NCBI RefSeq assembly: GCF_029338515.1
Contig: NZ_CP119988.1
Span: forward strand, 4,526,001 to 4,590,000
Direction of reading: 5' to 3'
DNA from: Haloglomus litoreum
GTDB taxonomy: Archaea > Halobacteriota > Halobacteria > Halobacteriales > Haloarculaceae
DNA: 64,000 nt
The position numbers and the translations under genes were made by a program. A model generated the notes under the pieces. It did not search any database, was not told where the DNA came from, and saw only the letters and a list, made by a program, of their open reading frames with translations. Shown here piece by piece: positions 45,536 through 54,515 of the stretch (within the stretch, counting starts at the first letter, position 1; each line of letters opens with the position of its first letter).

Positions 45536-45608
45536 TGGGCCGGCCCGGATTTGAACCGAGGTACCGAGGACCCGATCCTCGAAGGATACCAAGCTACCCC
45601 ACCGGCCC
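45536..45608 (-). tRNA. tRNA-Pro (anticodon CGG)
   Basis: Read on the minus strand, the 73-nt sequence folds fully. The acceptor is GGGCCGG with CCGGCCC and discriminator A. The D arm is GGGTAGCTTGGTATCC. The anticodon stem CGAGG/CCTCG encloses loop ATCGGGT, giving anticodon CGG (Pro). A 4-nt variable loop follows, and the T arm is CTCGG-TTCAAAT-CCGGG. No intron and no encoded CCA are seen. Confidence 0.92.
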
Positions 45609-45664
45609 GCAGTCGAGTCAAGACACCTGCCGGGTAAAACCGTTGCGGACCCCGTCGGCCCCGC

Positions 45665-46252
45665 TCAGTACGACCGGTAGCCGTCGGTGTCGAGCCAGTT
45701 GTGCGCGACGGTCACGGTCTGGTCGGCGTGGAGGCGCTCGGGGCTCACGCTGACGCGGGCGTCGGCGCGCTCGGCCAGCAGGTCGGCCTCGGCGTCGGTG
45801 AAGTCGCGGTGGTCCGACAGCACGAACGTCGGGTCCTCGGGGACCGGCTGGTCGGGCAGCGGCGTGCCGTCCTCGTGCAGGTGGACGAGCGGGCCGTCGA
45901 GGCGGTCGAGCGTGGCGGCGAGGTCGAACCGGCCGACGTGGACGCCCGGAGAGGGCTCGGCCTCCTGGTGGCCGATGGCCGCGTCGGTCGCGGCGAGCGC
46001 ATCCCGGAGGCGGGCCGCGGTCGAGCGCTCGTCCGGGCGGAGGTTCCGGACCGTGGCGCCGTCGACCCGGACCGTGAACGCGTCGTCGACGACGAGGTGG
46101 GCGGCCGCGTCCTCGCGGACGCCGTGGGAGGTGAGCAGGGCGCTCGTGACGAAGCGGCAGAGGAGGTCGAGTCGCCCGGCGCCGGGCAGGTCGTCCAGCG
46201 AGACGGGCCCGTCGACGGGCACCTCGTGGGCGAGGCAGACGAAGTCGCGCAT
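45665..46252 (-). CDS. trmY: tRNA (pseudouridine(54)-N(1))-methyltransferase TrmY
   Basis: 195 residues from ATG at 46252. It is a SPOUT-type enzyme: RDFVCLAHEVPVDGPVSLDDLPGAGRLDLLCRFVTSALLTSHGVRED at the N-terminus, and PTFVLSDHRDFTDAEADLLAERADARVSVSPERLHADQTVTVAHNWLDT at the C-terminus, where the knot and SAM-binding loops lie. TrmY methylates pseudouridine 54 in the T-arm of archaeal tRNAs. CTTTGTGG about 27 nt before ATG is a TATA box. Confidence 0.92.
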   Translation of the reverse strand: MRDFVCLAHEVPVDGPVSLDDLPGAGRLDLLCRFVTSALLTSHGVREDAAAHLVVDDAFTVRVDGATVRNLRPDERSTAARLRDALAATDAAIGHQEAEPSPGVHVGRFDLAATLDRLDGPLVHLHEDGTPLPDQPVPEDPTFVLSDHRDFTDAEADLLAERADARVSVSPERLHADQTVTVAHNWLDTDGYRSY

Positions 46253-46340
46253 ACCGGTCGGACGCGGGGAGGCCACAAAGCCGGTTCGCACCGGGAGGCG
46301 ACCGGTCTCCGGCGTTCGGGCCCCATCCCACGGTAGCGGT

Positions 46341-46350
46341 GGGTTTATTC
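46341..46350 (+). promoter_or_regulatory. TATA box of the STT3-like gene
   Basis: GGGTTTATTC holds TTTATT (46344-46349), centred about 27 nt before ATG at 46374. It fixes the start of the large STT3-like gene. Confidence 0.6.
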
Positions 46351-46373
46351 GCGCCGACGGCCGAACGCCGTCC

Positions 46374-48839
46374 ATGACTGACGCGCGCGAGGTCCGGGCG
46401 CTGCTCGACGATCGCCCGAACCTCGAACCCGCGCTCGAGTCCCTCCTGGAGACCGACGAGGCCCACGAGACCTGGACGTTCGACGACACCGGGCTCGATT
46501 CGGGCACGTTCGGCGAACTCGTCTCCGAGGGCGTCGTGGAGAAGGTCGACGGCGAGTACCGGCTGGCCGACCCCGACGCGGTCGAGCGGGCGCTCGCGGG
46601 CGAGGTCGGGACGGAAGCGGGCGGCGCAGGCGTATCGCTCTCGCTGCCGTCGGTGGAGATCGACCGGCGGGTCGCCGGCGCCCTCGCCGGCGCGCTGGTG
46701 CTGGTGTTCGCCTTCCGCGTCCTCGCGTTCGACGCCATCTTCCGTGGTGGTCGGGTCGTCCTGTCGGGGAACGATCCGTACTACTACCTCTACTGGACGG
46801 AGGAGTTGAGCCGGCAGTCGAACGGCATCCTCGACCTCAGTGCCCTGACCGCGGGCTCGTTCGGATTGCTGAAGGGCGAGCCGCTGCTCGTGGCCGTCCT
46901 GTGGGTGGTCACGGAACTCGCCGGCGGCATCGAGCAGGCGCCGCTCGTCCTCGCGTGGTACCCCGTGGTCGCGGGGGTCCTGTCCGGCGTGTTCGTCTAC
47001 CTGTTCGCGACGGGCCTGACCGACGACCGGCGGGTCGGTATCGCGTCGGTGGTCATGCTCGCGGTGATGCCGGTTCTGGCGTACCGCTCCGCGCTCGGCT
47101 ATCCCGACCACCACGCGTTCGACTACGTCTGGCTGGCGATGACCGCCGCCGCGGCGGTCCGGCTGGTCCGGACGCCCGCGACGCGGGCGGCGGTGACGCG
47201 CGGCCGGACCGCGGCCTGGGCGGCCGTGATGGGCGTCGCCATCGCCGGGCAGCTGCTGGCGTGGGATGCCGGCCCGCTCCTCCTGTTCCCGTTCGTCCTG
47301 TACGTTCCGCTGGCGGGACTGGTGGCGGTGGACCGCGGCGACTCCCCGACCCTGACGCTCGCCCCGCTGGGGGCGGGGTTCGCCGTCGCGGGACTCCTGA
47401 TCGGGGGCGTCCACCTGGCCCTCGACTGGCAGACCACCGTGGTCGCGTCCGCACCGTTGTTCCTGCTGGCGGGGACTGCCGGCGTGGCGGCCGTCGGCGA
47501 GGCGATCCGTCGAGTGGACGAGCTGCCCGTCTCGCGGGCACGGGCGCTGGCTGCGGTCGAAGCGGTCGGCGTCCTCGTCGTATTCGGGCTGCTCTCGACG
47601 GTCCTCTCGACGTACGGTGACCGCCTGTTCGGGGAGCTCGGCCGCATCGGAACCCGCCAGGGCATCGTGGAGGGGAACTCGCTGTTCGCCGCGGACACGT
47701 TCGGCTGGCTGTTCCTGTTCGGCCTGTTGCTGTTCCTCGGCATCCCGTACATGGGGTGGGCGCTCGTCCGGGCGACCAGGGGCGAGGAGCGCCACGGCTG
47801 GCTGCTCGCCGGCGTGTACGCCTGGTTCTTCCTCGTCCTCGCGACGTTCCAGATGCGGTTCGCCGGTGAGCTGTCGCACTTCCTCGCGGTCTTCGCGGGA
47901 CTCGGGTTCGTCCACGTCGCCGAACGGGTCGACCTGGCGCGCGCGCCGATGCCGTTCCGGGAGGCCCAGCCCGTCCGCGGGGACGGCGGCGACCGGGAGC
48001 CGGCGTTCGAACTCCCCGCGCCCCGGGACGCGGTCGCACTGCTGTTCCTCTTCCTCCTGGTGAGCGGGCTGAGTATCGCCCAGGCGCCGGTGAAGGCGAA
48101 CCAGATCACGACCGACGACCGGTCGTACCAGACCGCGGTCTGGATCGACGGCTACGCCGAACAGGAGGGGCTCACGTATCCGGAGAACTACGTCTTCACC
48201 CCCTGGGGGGAGAACCGGATGTACAACTACTTCGTGAGCGGGGAGTCCGAATCGTACGGCTACGCGTTCGAGAACTACCAGGCGTTCGCTGCCTCCGCAC
48301 GCCCGGACGTCTGGTACGAGCGCCTCCGCGACAGGGTCGGGTTCGTCGTGTTCGTCCGGTCGGGTGGCGACGAGGCGACCATCTACAACCGCCTCACCGG
48401 GGCGTTCGGGAGCCGCTACAAGGAGTACAACGGCAGCGGCCACTACCGGGCCGTCCACATCACCGAGAGCCACCAGGTCCACCAGCTCGTTCCAGGGGCG
48501 AACGTGACCGGGCGGCTCACGGACGCGAGCGACCCCAGTGCGAACGCGACGGTGTACCTGCAGACACAGAACGACATCAGCGGCTACACCAACCCGTACG
48601 TCCGGCGCGCGTTCACCGATGACGACGGGCGCTATCACGTCCGCGTGGCCTACCCCGGCGAGTACGAGGTCATCCTCCCGGACAGCAACGCCACGACGAC
48701 CGTCACCGTCCCCGAGTCGTCCGTGGAGAACGGCGAGCGCGTCGACGCCGGCACCCTCGACACCACCGACGCGTCGGGCACGACGAGCGGGAACCAGTCA
48801 CGCCTCGGCCGCCCGACCTACCAGGTCAACCCCTCGTAG
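46374..48839 (+). CDS. STT3/AglB-like oligosaccharyltransferase with altered catalytic motif and N-terminal winged-helix-like domain
   Basis: 821 residues. Residues 1-75 form a winged-helix-like domain ([42 protein letters not shown]) homologous to that of the DUF106 protein at 39472. Then come about twelve membrane helices with STT3 features: [11 protein letters not shown] (acidic loop, 131-141), [12 protein letters not shown] (240-251) and [18 protein letters not shown]. The WWDYG position reads [15 protein letters not shown] (607-620), so the usual motif is missing. The C-terminal 150 residues resemble a carboxypeptidase-regulatory-like beta fold ([35 protein letters not shown]). It is probably a lipid-linked-glycan transferase acting outside. 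Its 3' end overlaps the UDP-sugar dehydrogenase gene by 22 nt. Confidence 0.85.
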   Translation: MTDAREVRALLDDRPNLEPALESLLETDEAHETWTFDDTGLDSGTFGELVSEGVVEKVDGEYRLADPDAVERALAGEVGTEAGGAGVSLSLPSVEIDRRVAGALAGALVLVFAFRVLAFDAIFRGGRVVLSGNDPYYYLYWTEELSRQSNGILDLSALTAGSFGLLKGEPLLVAVLWVVTELAGGIEQAPLVLAWYPVVAGVLSGVFVYLFATGLTDDRRVGIASVVMLAVMPVLAYRSALGYPDHHAFDYVWLAMTAAAAVRLVRTPATRAAVTRGRTAAWAAVMGVAIAGQLLAWDAGPLLLFPFVLYVPLAGLVAVDRGDSPTLTLAPLGAGFAVAGLLIGGVHLALDWQTTVVASAPLFLLAGTAGVAAVGEAIRRVDELPVSRARALAAVEAVGVLVVFGLLSTVLSTYGDRLFGELGRIGTRQGIVEGNSLFAADTFGWLFLFGLLLFLGIPYMGWALVRATRGEERHGWLLAGVYAWFFLVLATFQMRFAGELSHFLAVFAGLGFVHVAERVDLARAPMPFREAQPVRGDGGDREPAFELPAPRDAVALLFLFLLVSGLSIAQAPVKANQITTDDRSYQTAVWIDGYAEQEGLTYPENYVFTPWGENRMYNYFVSGESESYGYAFENYQAFAASARPDVWYERLRDRVGFVVFVRSGGDEATIYNRLTGAFGSRYKEYNGSGHYRAVHITESHQVHQLVPGANVTGRLTDASDPSANATVYLQTQNDISGYTNPYVRRAFTDDDGRYHVRVAYPGEYEVILPDSNATTTVTVPESSVENGERVDAGTLDTTDASGTTSGNQSRLGRPTYQVNPS

Positions 48840-50137
48840 GTCAGCCCCTCGCGCCGCGAGACGACGCGCCGGCCGTCGACGACCACGCGCTCGGCCATCG
48901 CGTCGAACTCGTCGTCCAGCGCCGCGAACTCGTCCCAGTCGGTCACGACGAGCGCGCCGTGGGCCCCCTCCAGCGCGGCGGCCGCGCTCTCGACGTACTC
49001 CACGTCGGGGTACTCGGCGGCCATCGCATCGTTCGCGAGCGGGTCGTACGCCACCACGTCAGCGCCGCGCTCGGCCAGCTCCTCGATGATCGGTTTCGCC
49101 CGCGAGCCGCGGATGTCGTCGGTGCCGGGCTTGAACGCCAGCCCCAGCACCGCGACCTGTTTCCCGGCGACGTCGACGTGCTCGTCGAGCAGGCCGAGCA
49201 TCCGCCGGGGCTGCTTCTCGTTCACGCCGACGACCGACTCCAGCAGGTCGGGGTCGTAGTCGGCCTGCCGGGCGGCGGCCATGATGGCGGCGGTATCTTT
49301 GGGGAAGCAGCTTCCGCCCCACCCGACGCCGCTCCGGAGGAACTTCGCGCCGATGCGCTCGTCCATGCCGATGGCGTCGGCCACGTCGTAGGAGTCGACG
49401 CCGTACTCCTTGCAGATGTTCCCGAGTTCGTTGATGAGCGAGATCTTCGCCGCGAGGAAGACGTTGTTGGCGTACTTGACCATCGCGGCCTCGCGCCGGC
49501 CCGTCTCGACGACCGGCGCCTCCCACTGCGCGACGAGCGGCTCGTACAGCTCGGCGAACAGGTCCAGCACCCGCTCGTCGCCGTCGGTTCCGAGGACGAT
49601 CTTGTCGGGGCTCATGAAGTCGTCCACGGCCGAGCCCTGCGACTGGAACTCCGGGTTCACGGCGACGCCGAAGTCCTCGCCCTCGGTCTTCCCGGAGGCG
49701 TCCTCCAGCACCGGAATCAGCTCCTCCTCGGTCATCCCGGGGATGACGGTCGATTTCACGACGACGAGCGTGTACCCGTCTGCATCCCCGTCGCCGGGCC
49801 CGTCCGCGAGCGCCTCGCCCACGTCCTCGGCGGCCGCCCGCAGCGGCCCGATATCGATGCTCCCGTCCTCGCGGGCGGGCGTCTGGATGGTCAGGAAGAC
49901 CACGTCCGAGTCGGGCACGCTGTCGTGCGTGGTGCTCGCGCGAAGCGAGTTCCCCGCGTACGCCGTCAGCAGCGGGTCCAGCCCCGGCTCGTGGATGGGC
50001 GACTCCCCGGCGTTCAACTGCTCGACGATGGCCTCGTCGATGTCGATGGCGGTCACGTCGTGACCCAGGTCCGCGAGACAGGCCGCGAGCGTGGTTCCCA
50101 CGTAGCCACTCCCGACGACCGAGACGTCCAGACTCAT
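48818..50137 (-). CDS. aglM: UDP-glucose/UDP-sugar 6-dehydrogenase
   Basis: 439 residues from ATG at 50137. The N-terminal NAD domain has [22 protein letters not shown]. The catalytic Cys is in [15 protein letters not shown], and the conserved Lys/Asn pair is in [22 protein letters not shown]. The C-terminal UDP-binding domain has [17 protein letters not shown]. It oxidises UDP-glucose to UDP-glucuronate. Beside the STT3-like gene it fits N-glycan synthesis, where AglM plays this role in Haloferax; that assignment is by analogy. CCTAAAC about 27 nt before ATG is the TATA box. Confidence 0.93.
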   Translation of the reverse strand: MSLDVSVVGSGYVGTTLAACLADLGHDVTAIDIDEAIVEQLNAGESPIHEPGLDPLLTAYAGNSLRASTTHDSVPDSDVVFLTIQTPAREDGSIDIGPLRAAAEDVGEALADGPGDGDADGYTLVVVKSTVIPGMTEEELIPVLEDASGKTEGEDFGVAVNPEFQSQGSAVDDFMSPDKIVLGTDGDERVLDLFAELYEPLVAQWEAPVVETGRREAAMVKYANNVFLAAKISLINELGNICKEYGVDSYDVADAIGMDERIGAKFLRSGVGWGGSCFPKDTAAIMAAARQADYDPDLLESVVGVNEKQPRRMLGLLDEHVDVAGKQVAVLGLAFKPGTDDIRGSRAKPIIEELAERGADVVAYDPLANDAMAAEYPDVEYVESAAAALEGAHGALVVTDWDEFAALDDEFDAMAERVVVDGRRVVSRREGLTYEGLTW

Positions 50138-50258
50138 TGCCCGTGGGTGGGTCACGCCCGGGTTTAGGGGTTCGGGTAGCTAGACGGGACCGGTTTCCGG
50201 ACCGACAAGCGCGGTTCGTACCGTCGTCGTTCCGGATTCGGCCCGCCCGCCGGCTCGT

Positions 50259-50656
50259 GAACTCGGGTGGGAATGAAAGGGGCCGCTCGCTCGACCCGTC
50301 CCGGACGACGCAAGGACCGCAGGGAGCGAGCAGCGCGAGCGACCGAGGACCGTGGTTCGAGAGAGCTTCGCTCTCTCGTCATCACGAAAGGCGGCTCCGC
50401 CGCCTTTCGAACGACAGCGAGGCCCGGACGGTCGAGCGAGCGGGGGCTTTCTACAACTGATTGTGTCTCGCAGCAGCAGACGACCGGAACCAGTAGAAAG
50501 CCCCCGCCGGCTGCGGTCGCGCGAGTCGCTGCGCGCTTCCTGTTCCGGGCATGCGGTGTCCTCCCTCCGGTCGGACACCGTTCCGGGCATGCAGTCCAGT
50601 GCTTACTTCCCCGTGCTTCCCGCAGCCGGCGGCCCCTTTCATTCCCACCCGAATTC
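50259..50656. repeat. Intergenic repeat element D: two inverted modules
   Basis: The gap 50138-50804 holds two head-to-head modules. Outer ends are an inverted repeat: GAACTCGGGTGGGAATGAAA running into GGGGCCGC (50259-50286), and its complement (50629-50656), differing at one base. Inner ends are GGGGGCTTTCTAC (50442-50454) and GTAGAAAGCCCCC (50493-50505), exact inverse. Between them GACGACCGGAACCAG matches the sequence before element C's first module. Module cores are GC-rich with repeated CGCTCGCTGCG-like words. No protein gene fits. Confidence 0.78.
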
Positions 50657-50804
50657 ATCTTCCGGGCGAGCCGGTTCGACACGAAACGATGGTGTGTGCG
50701 AATACACCCATGGCGAGTGAGCTGGCTCCACCCGAAACAAGGCCGTCATCAACTCCGTTCCCCGAGAGCCAAACCCCTAAACGCGCCGCCGACCCACGCC
50801 CGGT

Positions 50805-51083
50805 ATGGAGTGGAGACTGTTCGCCAACCTCGCCGAGACCGCGGGCACGAAACGCGTCGCGGTCGAGGCGGAGCCGGGCGACACCTTCCGGGACGCGTTC
50901 GAGCAGTTGCTGGACGCCCACCCCGAACTCGAGGACGAGATCCTCGACGAGGACGGCGACATCCGGGACCACATCCGGGTGCTCCGCAACGACAGCAACC
51001 CGTTCGTCGTCGACGACGGCTACGACACGGTGCTGGAGGAGGGCGACGACCTGGCGCTGTTCCCGCCGGTGAGCGGCGGATAG
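50805..51083 (+). CDS. samp1: SAMP1-type ubiquitin-like small archaeal modifier protein
   Basis: 92 residues with the beta-grasp fold of MoaD: MEWRLFANLAETAG, FRDAFEQLLDAHPELEDEILDEDGDI, HIRVLRNDSNPF, and the end DDLALFPPVSGG. The C-terminal di-Gly is required for adenylation by the E1-like UbaA and isopeptide attachment to proteins or sulfur transfer. The sequence closely matches Haloferax SAMP1 (from memory). CCTAAAC (50776-50782) is about 27 nt before ATG. Confidence 0.92.
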   Translation: MEWRLFANLAETAGTKRVAVEAEPGDTFRDAFEQLLDAHPELEDEILDEDGDIRDHIRVLRNDSNPFVVDDGYDTVLEEGDDLALFPPVSGG

Positions 51084-51123
51084 GAGCAGAAAACACTTGC
51101 CGGGCATCGTTCGAGGCGAAGCC

Positions 51124-51543
51124 ATGGCCGGGATCGACAGACGACACCTCCTCCGGGCCGGTGCCGCCGGGCTGGCGGCCGGGCTGGCCGGCTGCTCCGA
51201 GACACAGCGCGATGGCCTGTTCGCCGTCGACCCGCCGGCCGAGGCGCCCCGTGGCACCCCGACGCCGGCGGACGGGAACGACGGACCGGTCACCGTCGTC
51301 GTGGCTGCCGACCTCCCCGACCCACAGTACCGCATCGCCCAGACGGCAGTGTCGGAGGGTGCGTACCACACCTGCGATGTCGGAGAACCGCTCCGGAGCC
51401 TCGCGACCCGGTTCAGCGGGAGCCTGGAGTCGGGCTACCTCCGCTTCGAGGACGAGTACTACCCGACCTACGCCCGGGTCACCGACCAGGTGTTCGTCTA
51501 CACCGCGGACCCACCGGACGGCTACGATTGTGGCGTACTATGA
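51124..51543 (+). CDS. Small Tat-secreted lipoprotein, unknown
   Basis: 139 residues from ATG at 51124. A twin-Arg signal (GIDRRHLLRAGAAGL) and lipobox (LAGCSE, Cys21-type) predict export and lipid anchoring. The mature domain (VTVVVAADLPDPQYRIAQTAVSEGAYHTC, GYLRFEDEYYPTYARVTDQVFVYTADPPDGYDCGVL) has two to three Cys. Family not recognised. It follows SAMP1 by 40 nt but has an AT-rich AAAACACTT upstream that may be its own promoter. Confidence 0.7.
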   Translation: MAGIDRRHLLRAGAAGLAAGLAGCSETQRDGLFAVDPPAEAPRGTPTPADGNDGPVTVVVAADLPDPQYRIAQTAVSEGAYHTCDVGEPLRSLATRFSGSLESGYLRFEDEYYPTYARVTDQVFVYTADPPDGYDCGVL

Positions 51544-51649
51544 TCGACAATGCCGATAGGATTCAGAAAACCACGTTGTTCGACAGATAAGCGCAGAATA
51601 ACAGAGATTACGCGATTGCAGGCCCGTTCCGCATCTCGTTCGTCACCCG

Positions 51650-52567
51650 CTACTCGCCGCTCAGGTCGGCCTCCAGCACGAAGTCCGGTTCGTCGCTGAA
51701 CCCGACCCGCGCCGCCGCCACGTCCGAGACGTGCCGGACCGTCTCCGGAATCAGCACCCGCGTCCGGTCGACGCCGAGTTCCGCCGCGTCCCGCGAGACC
51801 GCCGCGAACAGCGCCCGCGCCGCCGCGGCATCGTCCCAGACGCCGACGCCGTACTCGGCGAAACGCTCGGGCCCCTCCTCGGTCTCGTGTTCGCCCGTGC
51901 GCACCCGGAACGTCATCCCGCGGACGCCGTCGCCATCGACGATCGCCAGCGCTCGCTCGTCCGCGGCCGCCTCGTGGAGGCGCTCGAGCGTCAACTCCGA
52001 GAGCGCCCACGACTCGCCGCTGGCGAGCGCCAGCCCCACGAGGTGGTCCCGGCCCGTCGAGCGGTGCCACGCGGTCCACGCCGTGTCTGGATCTGCGACG
52101 ACGCGCAACCCGTCCGGTCCCGCGGCGTCGGCGTCCGGGTCCGGCGTCGCCCACCGGAACTCCGTCCGGGGGTCGAAGCCGACCGACCGCGACTGGCCGA
52201 GGCCCGCGGCGTTCCACGAGAAGACCATGTTCCGGCAGACCGTCGCCCCCTGCTCGCGGGCCCAGTCGAAGACGGCGCTGGTGAGCCGGGGACTCGCCCT
52301 CCGGCCGCGGTATGAGGGGTTGACGCGCATCCCCTGGGCCCAGGCCTCGTGGTCGGAGAGCAGGACGCCCTGGCAGATACCCGCGATGTCGTCGCCGGCG
52401 TCGAGGACGAACGTCCGCTGGGTCGGGCCGTCGGTCGCGACCCACTCCTCGAAGACGCGAGGGATGTAGTCGTCGCCGCGCTCGGGCCACGTCGACTCGG
52501 TGAACGCGACGACGGCCTCGCGGTCGGCGGCCCGGGCCTGGCGGACGGTCAGCTCCTGGTCCGACAT
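51650..52567 (-). CDS. GNAT-family acetyltransferase with two domains
   Basis: 305 residues. The first domain is a GNAT fold: LTVRQARAADREAVVAFTESTW, DIAGICQGVLLSDHEAWAQGMRVNPSYRGRRASPRLTSAVFDWAREQGATVC, with R-x-x-G-R for acetyl-CoA, and GLGQSRSVGF. The second half repeats a weaker version (GVRGMTFRVRTGEHE, VSRDAAELGVDRTRVLIPE). The substrate is unknown. It starts 4 nt after the gatD stop on the same strand, so probably one transcript. Confidence 0.85.
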   Translation of the reverse strand: MSDQELTVRQARAADREAVVAFTESTWPERGDDYIPRVFEEWVATDGPTQRTFVLDAGDDIAGICQGVLLSDHEAWAQGMRVNPSYRGRRASPRLTSAVFDWAREQGATVCRNMVFSWNAAGLGQSRSVGFDPRTEFRWATPDPDADAAGPDGLRVVADPDTAWTAWHRSTGRDHLVGLALASGESWALSELTLERLHEAAADERALAIVDGDGVRGMTFRVRTGEHETEEGPERFAEYGVGVWDDAAAARALFAAVSRDAAELGVDRTRVLIPETVRHVSDVAAARVGFSDEPDFVLEADLSGE

Positions 52568-52571
52568 CGGG

Positions 52572-53825
52572 CTACTGCCACGGCGTCGAGCGGTCCTGGA
52601 TCTCGCCCGCGACGGACCGACGCATCGTCGCCGCCACCGACTCGTCGTCCACGTTCGCCAGCGCCCACATCAGCTTCACCTTCGCCGTCCCGGGGAGGGT
52701 GTCCTCGGCCTCGACGACCCCGGCGTCGAGCAGGTCCCGGCCCGTGTCGTAGACGCGGTCGCAGACCCGGCCCTCGATGCACTGGCTGGTCATCACGACC
52801 GGCGTCCCGGAGTCGACCATCGACTCGAACGTCGGGATGAGGTCCGTGTGAACGTGCCCGAGGCCGGTCCCCTCGACGACGAGGCCCGCCGCATCGGAGA
52901 GCCGCTCGATGCGCGAGGGGTCCATCCCGGGCGTGAACTTCACGAGTTCGACGTCCGTCTCCAGGTCCGGGCGGATGTCGAGGTCGACGCCGTCGCGCTC
53001 GGCGTACTCTCGGCGGAAGGTCACGTCCTCCGTGTCGTAGTCGACGGAGCCGAGCGGCTGGGCGCCGACCGTCTCGAAGGCGTCCCGGCGGGAGGTGTGG
53101 TTCTTCCGGACGCGGGTGCCCCGATGGAGCGCACAGCGGTCGTCGGACTCGGTGGCGTGCATACACACGAGCACCTCCGCGCAGTCGGCTTTGGCGGCCT
53201 CGACGGCGCAGACCGCGTTCATCACGTTGTCCGAGGAGGGGCGGTCGGCCGAGCGCTGGCTCCCCGTGAACACGATGGGAACGGGGGTGTCGAGCATGAA
53301 CGCGAGCGCCGATGCGGTGAACTGCATCGTGTCGGTGCCGTGCATCACGACCACGCCGTCGGCGCCTGCCTCGACCTCCTCGTGGACCGCGTGGGCGAGG
53401 TCCTGCCAGATGTCGGCCGTCATGTTCTCCGAGAGGATGTTGGCGACGACGCGCCCGCGGTAGTTCGCCCGCCCCGCGAGGTCCGGCACGGCGCGGAGCA
53501 CGTCCTCGGCGTCGAACTGGGCGGTGACGGCGCCGGTCCGGTAGTCGACGGTGGAGGCGATGGTCCCCCCCGTAGAGATGAGCGAGATGGTGGGCAGGTC
53601 CTCGTCGAACTGGATCTCCGAGGCGCCCTCGTCGGTGTCCTGTGCGCTCTCGACGTCGTAGACGTCCGATTCGAGCAGTTCGGTCTCGGCGTCCGCGCGG
53701 TCGATGCCGACGTTGTAGCCGCCGTCGAGTTTGACGACGAGTCGGTCGGCCGTGGTCGACGGCATGAGGACGCCCTGGTAGGTCGTCCCGCCGCGGTCGA
53801 CGCGGACGCGGTCCCCTGGGTTCAT
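52572..53825 (-). CDS. gatD: Glutamyl-tRNA(Gln) amidotransferase subunit D
   Basis: 417 residues. GatD is the asparaginase-like half of archaeal GatDE, releasing ammonia to convert Glu-tRNA(Gln) to Gln-tRNA(Gln). An N-terminal beta domain (GDRVRVDRGGTTYQGVLMPS) precedes the type I asparaginase core: SLISTGGTIAS (Thr85), VVMHGTDTMQFTASALAFML, and PVPIVFTGSQRSADRPSSDNVMNA. The C-terminal half has VRKNHTSRRDAFET. GTTTCAAG about 27 nt before ATG is the promoter. GNAT gene follows closely; gatE is not in the window. Confidence 0.94.
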   Translation of the reverse strand: MNPGDRVRVDRGGTTYQGVLMPSTTADRLVVKLDGGYNVGIDRADAETELLESDVYDVESAQDTDEGASEIQFDEDLPTISLISTGGTIASTVDYRTGAVTAQFDAEDVLRAVPDLAGRANYRGRVVANILSENMTADIWQDLAHAVHEEVEAGADGVVVMHGTDTMQFTASALAFMLDTPVPIVFTGSQRSADRPSSDNVMNAVCAVEAAKADCAEVLVCMHATESDDRCALHRGTRVRKNHTSRRDAFETVGAQPLGSVDYDTEDVTFRREYAERDGVDLDIRPDLETDVELVKFTPGMDPSRIERLSDAAGLVVEGTGLGHVHTDLIPTFESMVDSGTPVVMTSQCIEGRVCDRVYDTGRDLLDAGVVEAEDTLPGTAKVKLMWALANVDDESVAATMRRSVAGEIQDRSTPWQ

Positions 53826-53972
53826 GCCCGGTGGTCGGCGCGCGCCGGACTTGAAACCCGTCGATGGGCGCCGGTGGAGTGGCCAGCACGGGCGCACGTG
53901 GAACGGCGCCGGCGGCGTCCGCCCCGAAGCCGCCGGGAAACGCTCTTTGCACCGCCGTCCCTCGGGTGGGCC

Positions 53973-54515
53973 ATGCAGGTGGCGGACACCCGCCGAGCGG
54001 ATGGCTCCGGGGCGCTCGACAGCGTCGCGTTCGTCCGGTTCCGGCTGGGCGGCTTCCCGCTCGCGCTGGAGGCCGGCCACGTCGCCCGGGTGGCGCCGGC
54101 CCCCGAGCAGACGCGGCTCCCGGGCGCGCCCGCGACCGTGACGGGCCTGGGCTACGTCGGCGGGCGCCCGACGGTGCTCGTCTCGCTGGCCGGGCGACTC
54201 GACGTCGAACCGGAGGGCGAGGACCGCCGGGTCGTGGTGGTCGCCGGGGAGCGGACCCCGGCAGTGGGCCTTCTGACCGACGGCGGGAGCGAACTCGTGA
54301 CGGCGCCGGTCGAGGCGGTCACGCCGGCGGACGCGGCCGAGGACTTCTTCCTCGGGGACGCCGCGACGGACCCGCTGTTCCGGGCGGTCGTGGCCGCGGA
54401 CGCGGGGCAAGCGTACGTCCTCGCACCGGCGGGTGTGACCGCGCTCGCGAGGGGCACGGGCGCCGGTGTGAACGCGAGCACGGACGGCGGGCGGCGCGGA
54501 GGTGGCCGGGAGTGA
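53973..54515 (+). CDS. CheW-domain protein
   Basis: 180 residues from ATG at 53973. A CheW-like SH3-pair fold is seen: VAFVRFRLGGFPLALEAGHVARVAPAPEQTRLPGAPATVTGLGYVGGRPTVLVSLAGRL, with the G-x-x-x-x-R-G-x-P type turn, and VVVVAGERTPAVGLLTDGGSELV. The last 60 residues are Ala/Gly-rich. CheW couples receptors to CheA. Its stop overlaps the CheA start (GTGA), so they are co-translated. Confidence 0.82.
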   Translation: MQVADTRRADGSGALDSVAFVRFRLGGFPLALEAGHVARVAPAPEQTRLPGAPATVTGLGYVGGRPTVLVSLAGRLDVEPEGEDRRVVVVAGERTPAVGLLTDGGSELVTAPVEAVTPADAAEDFFLGDAATDPLFRAVVAADAGQAYVLAPAGVTALARGTGAGVNASTDGGRRGGGRE

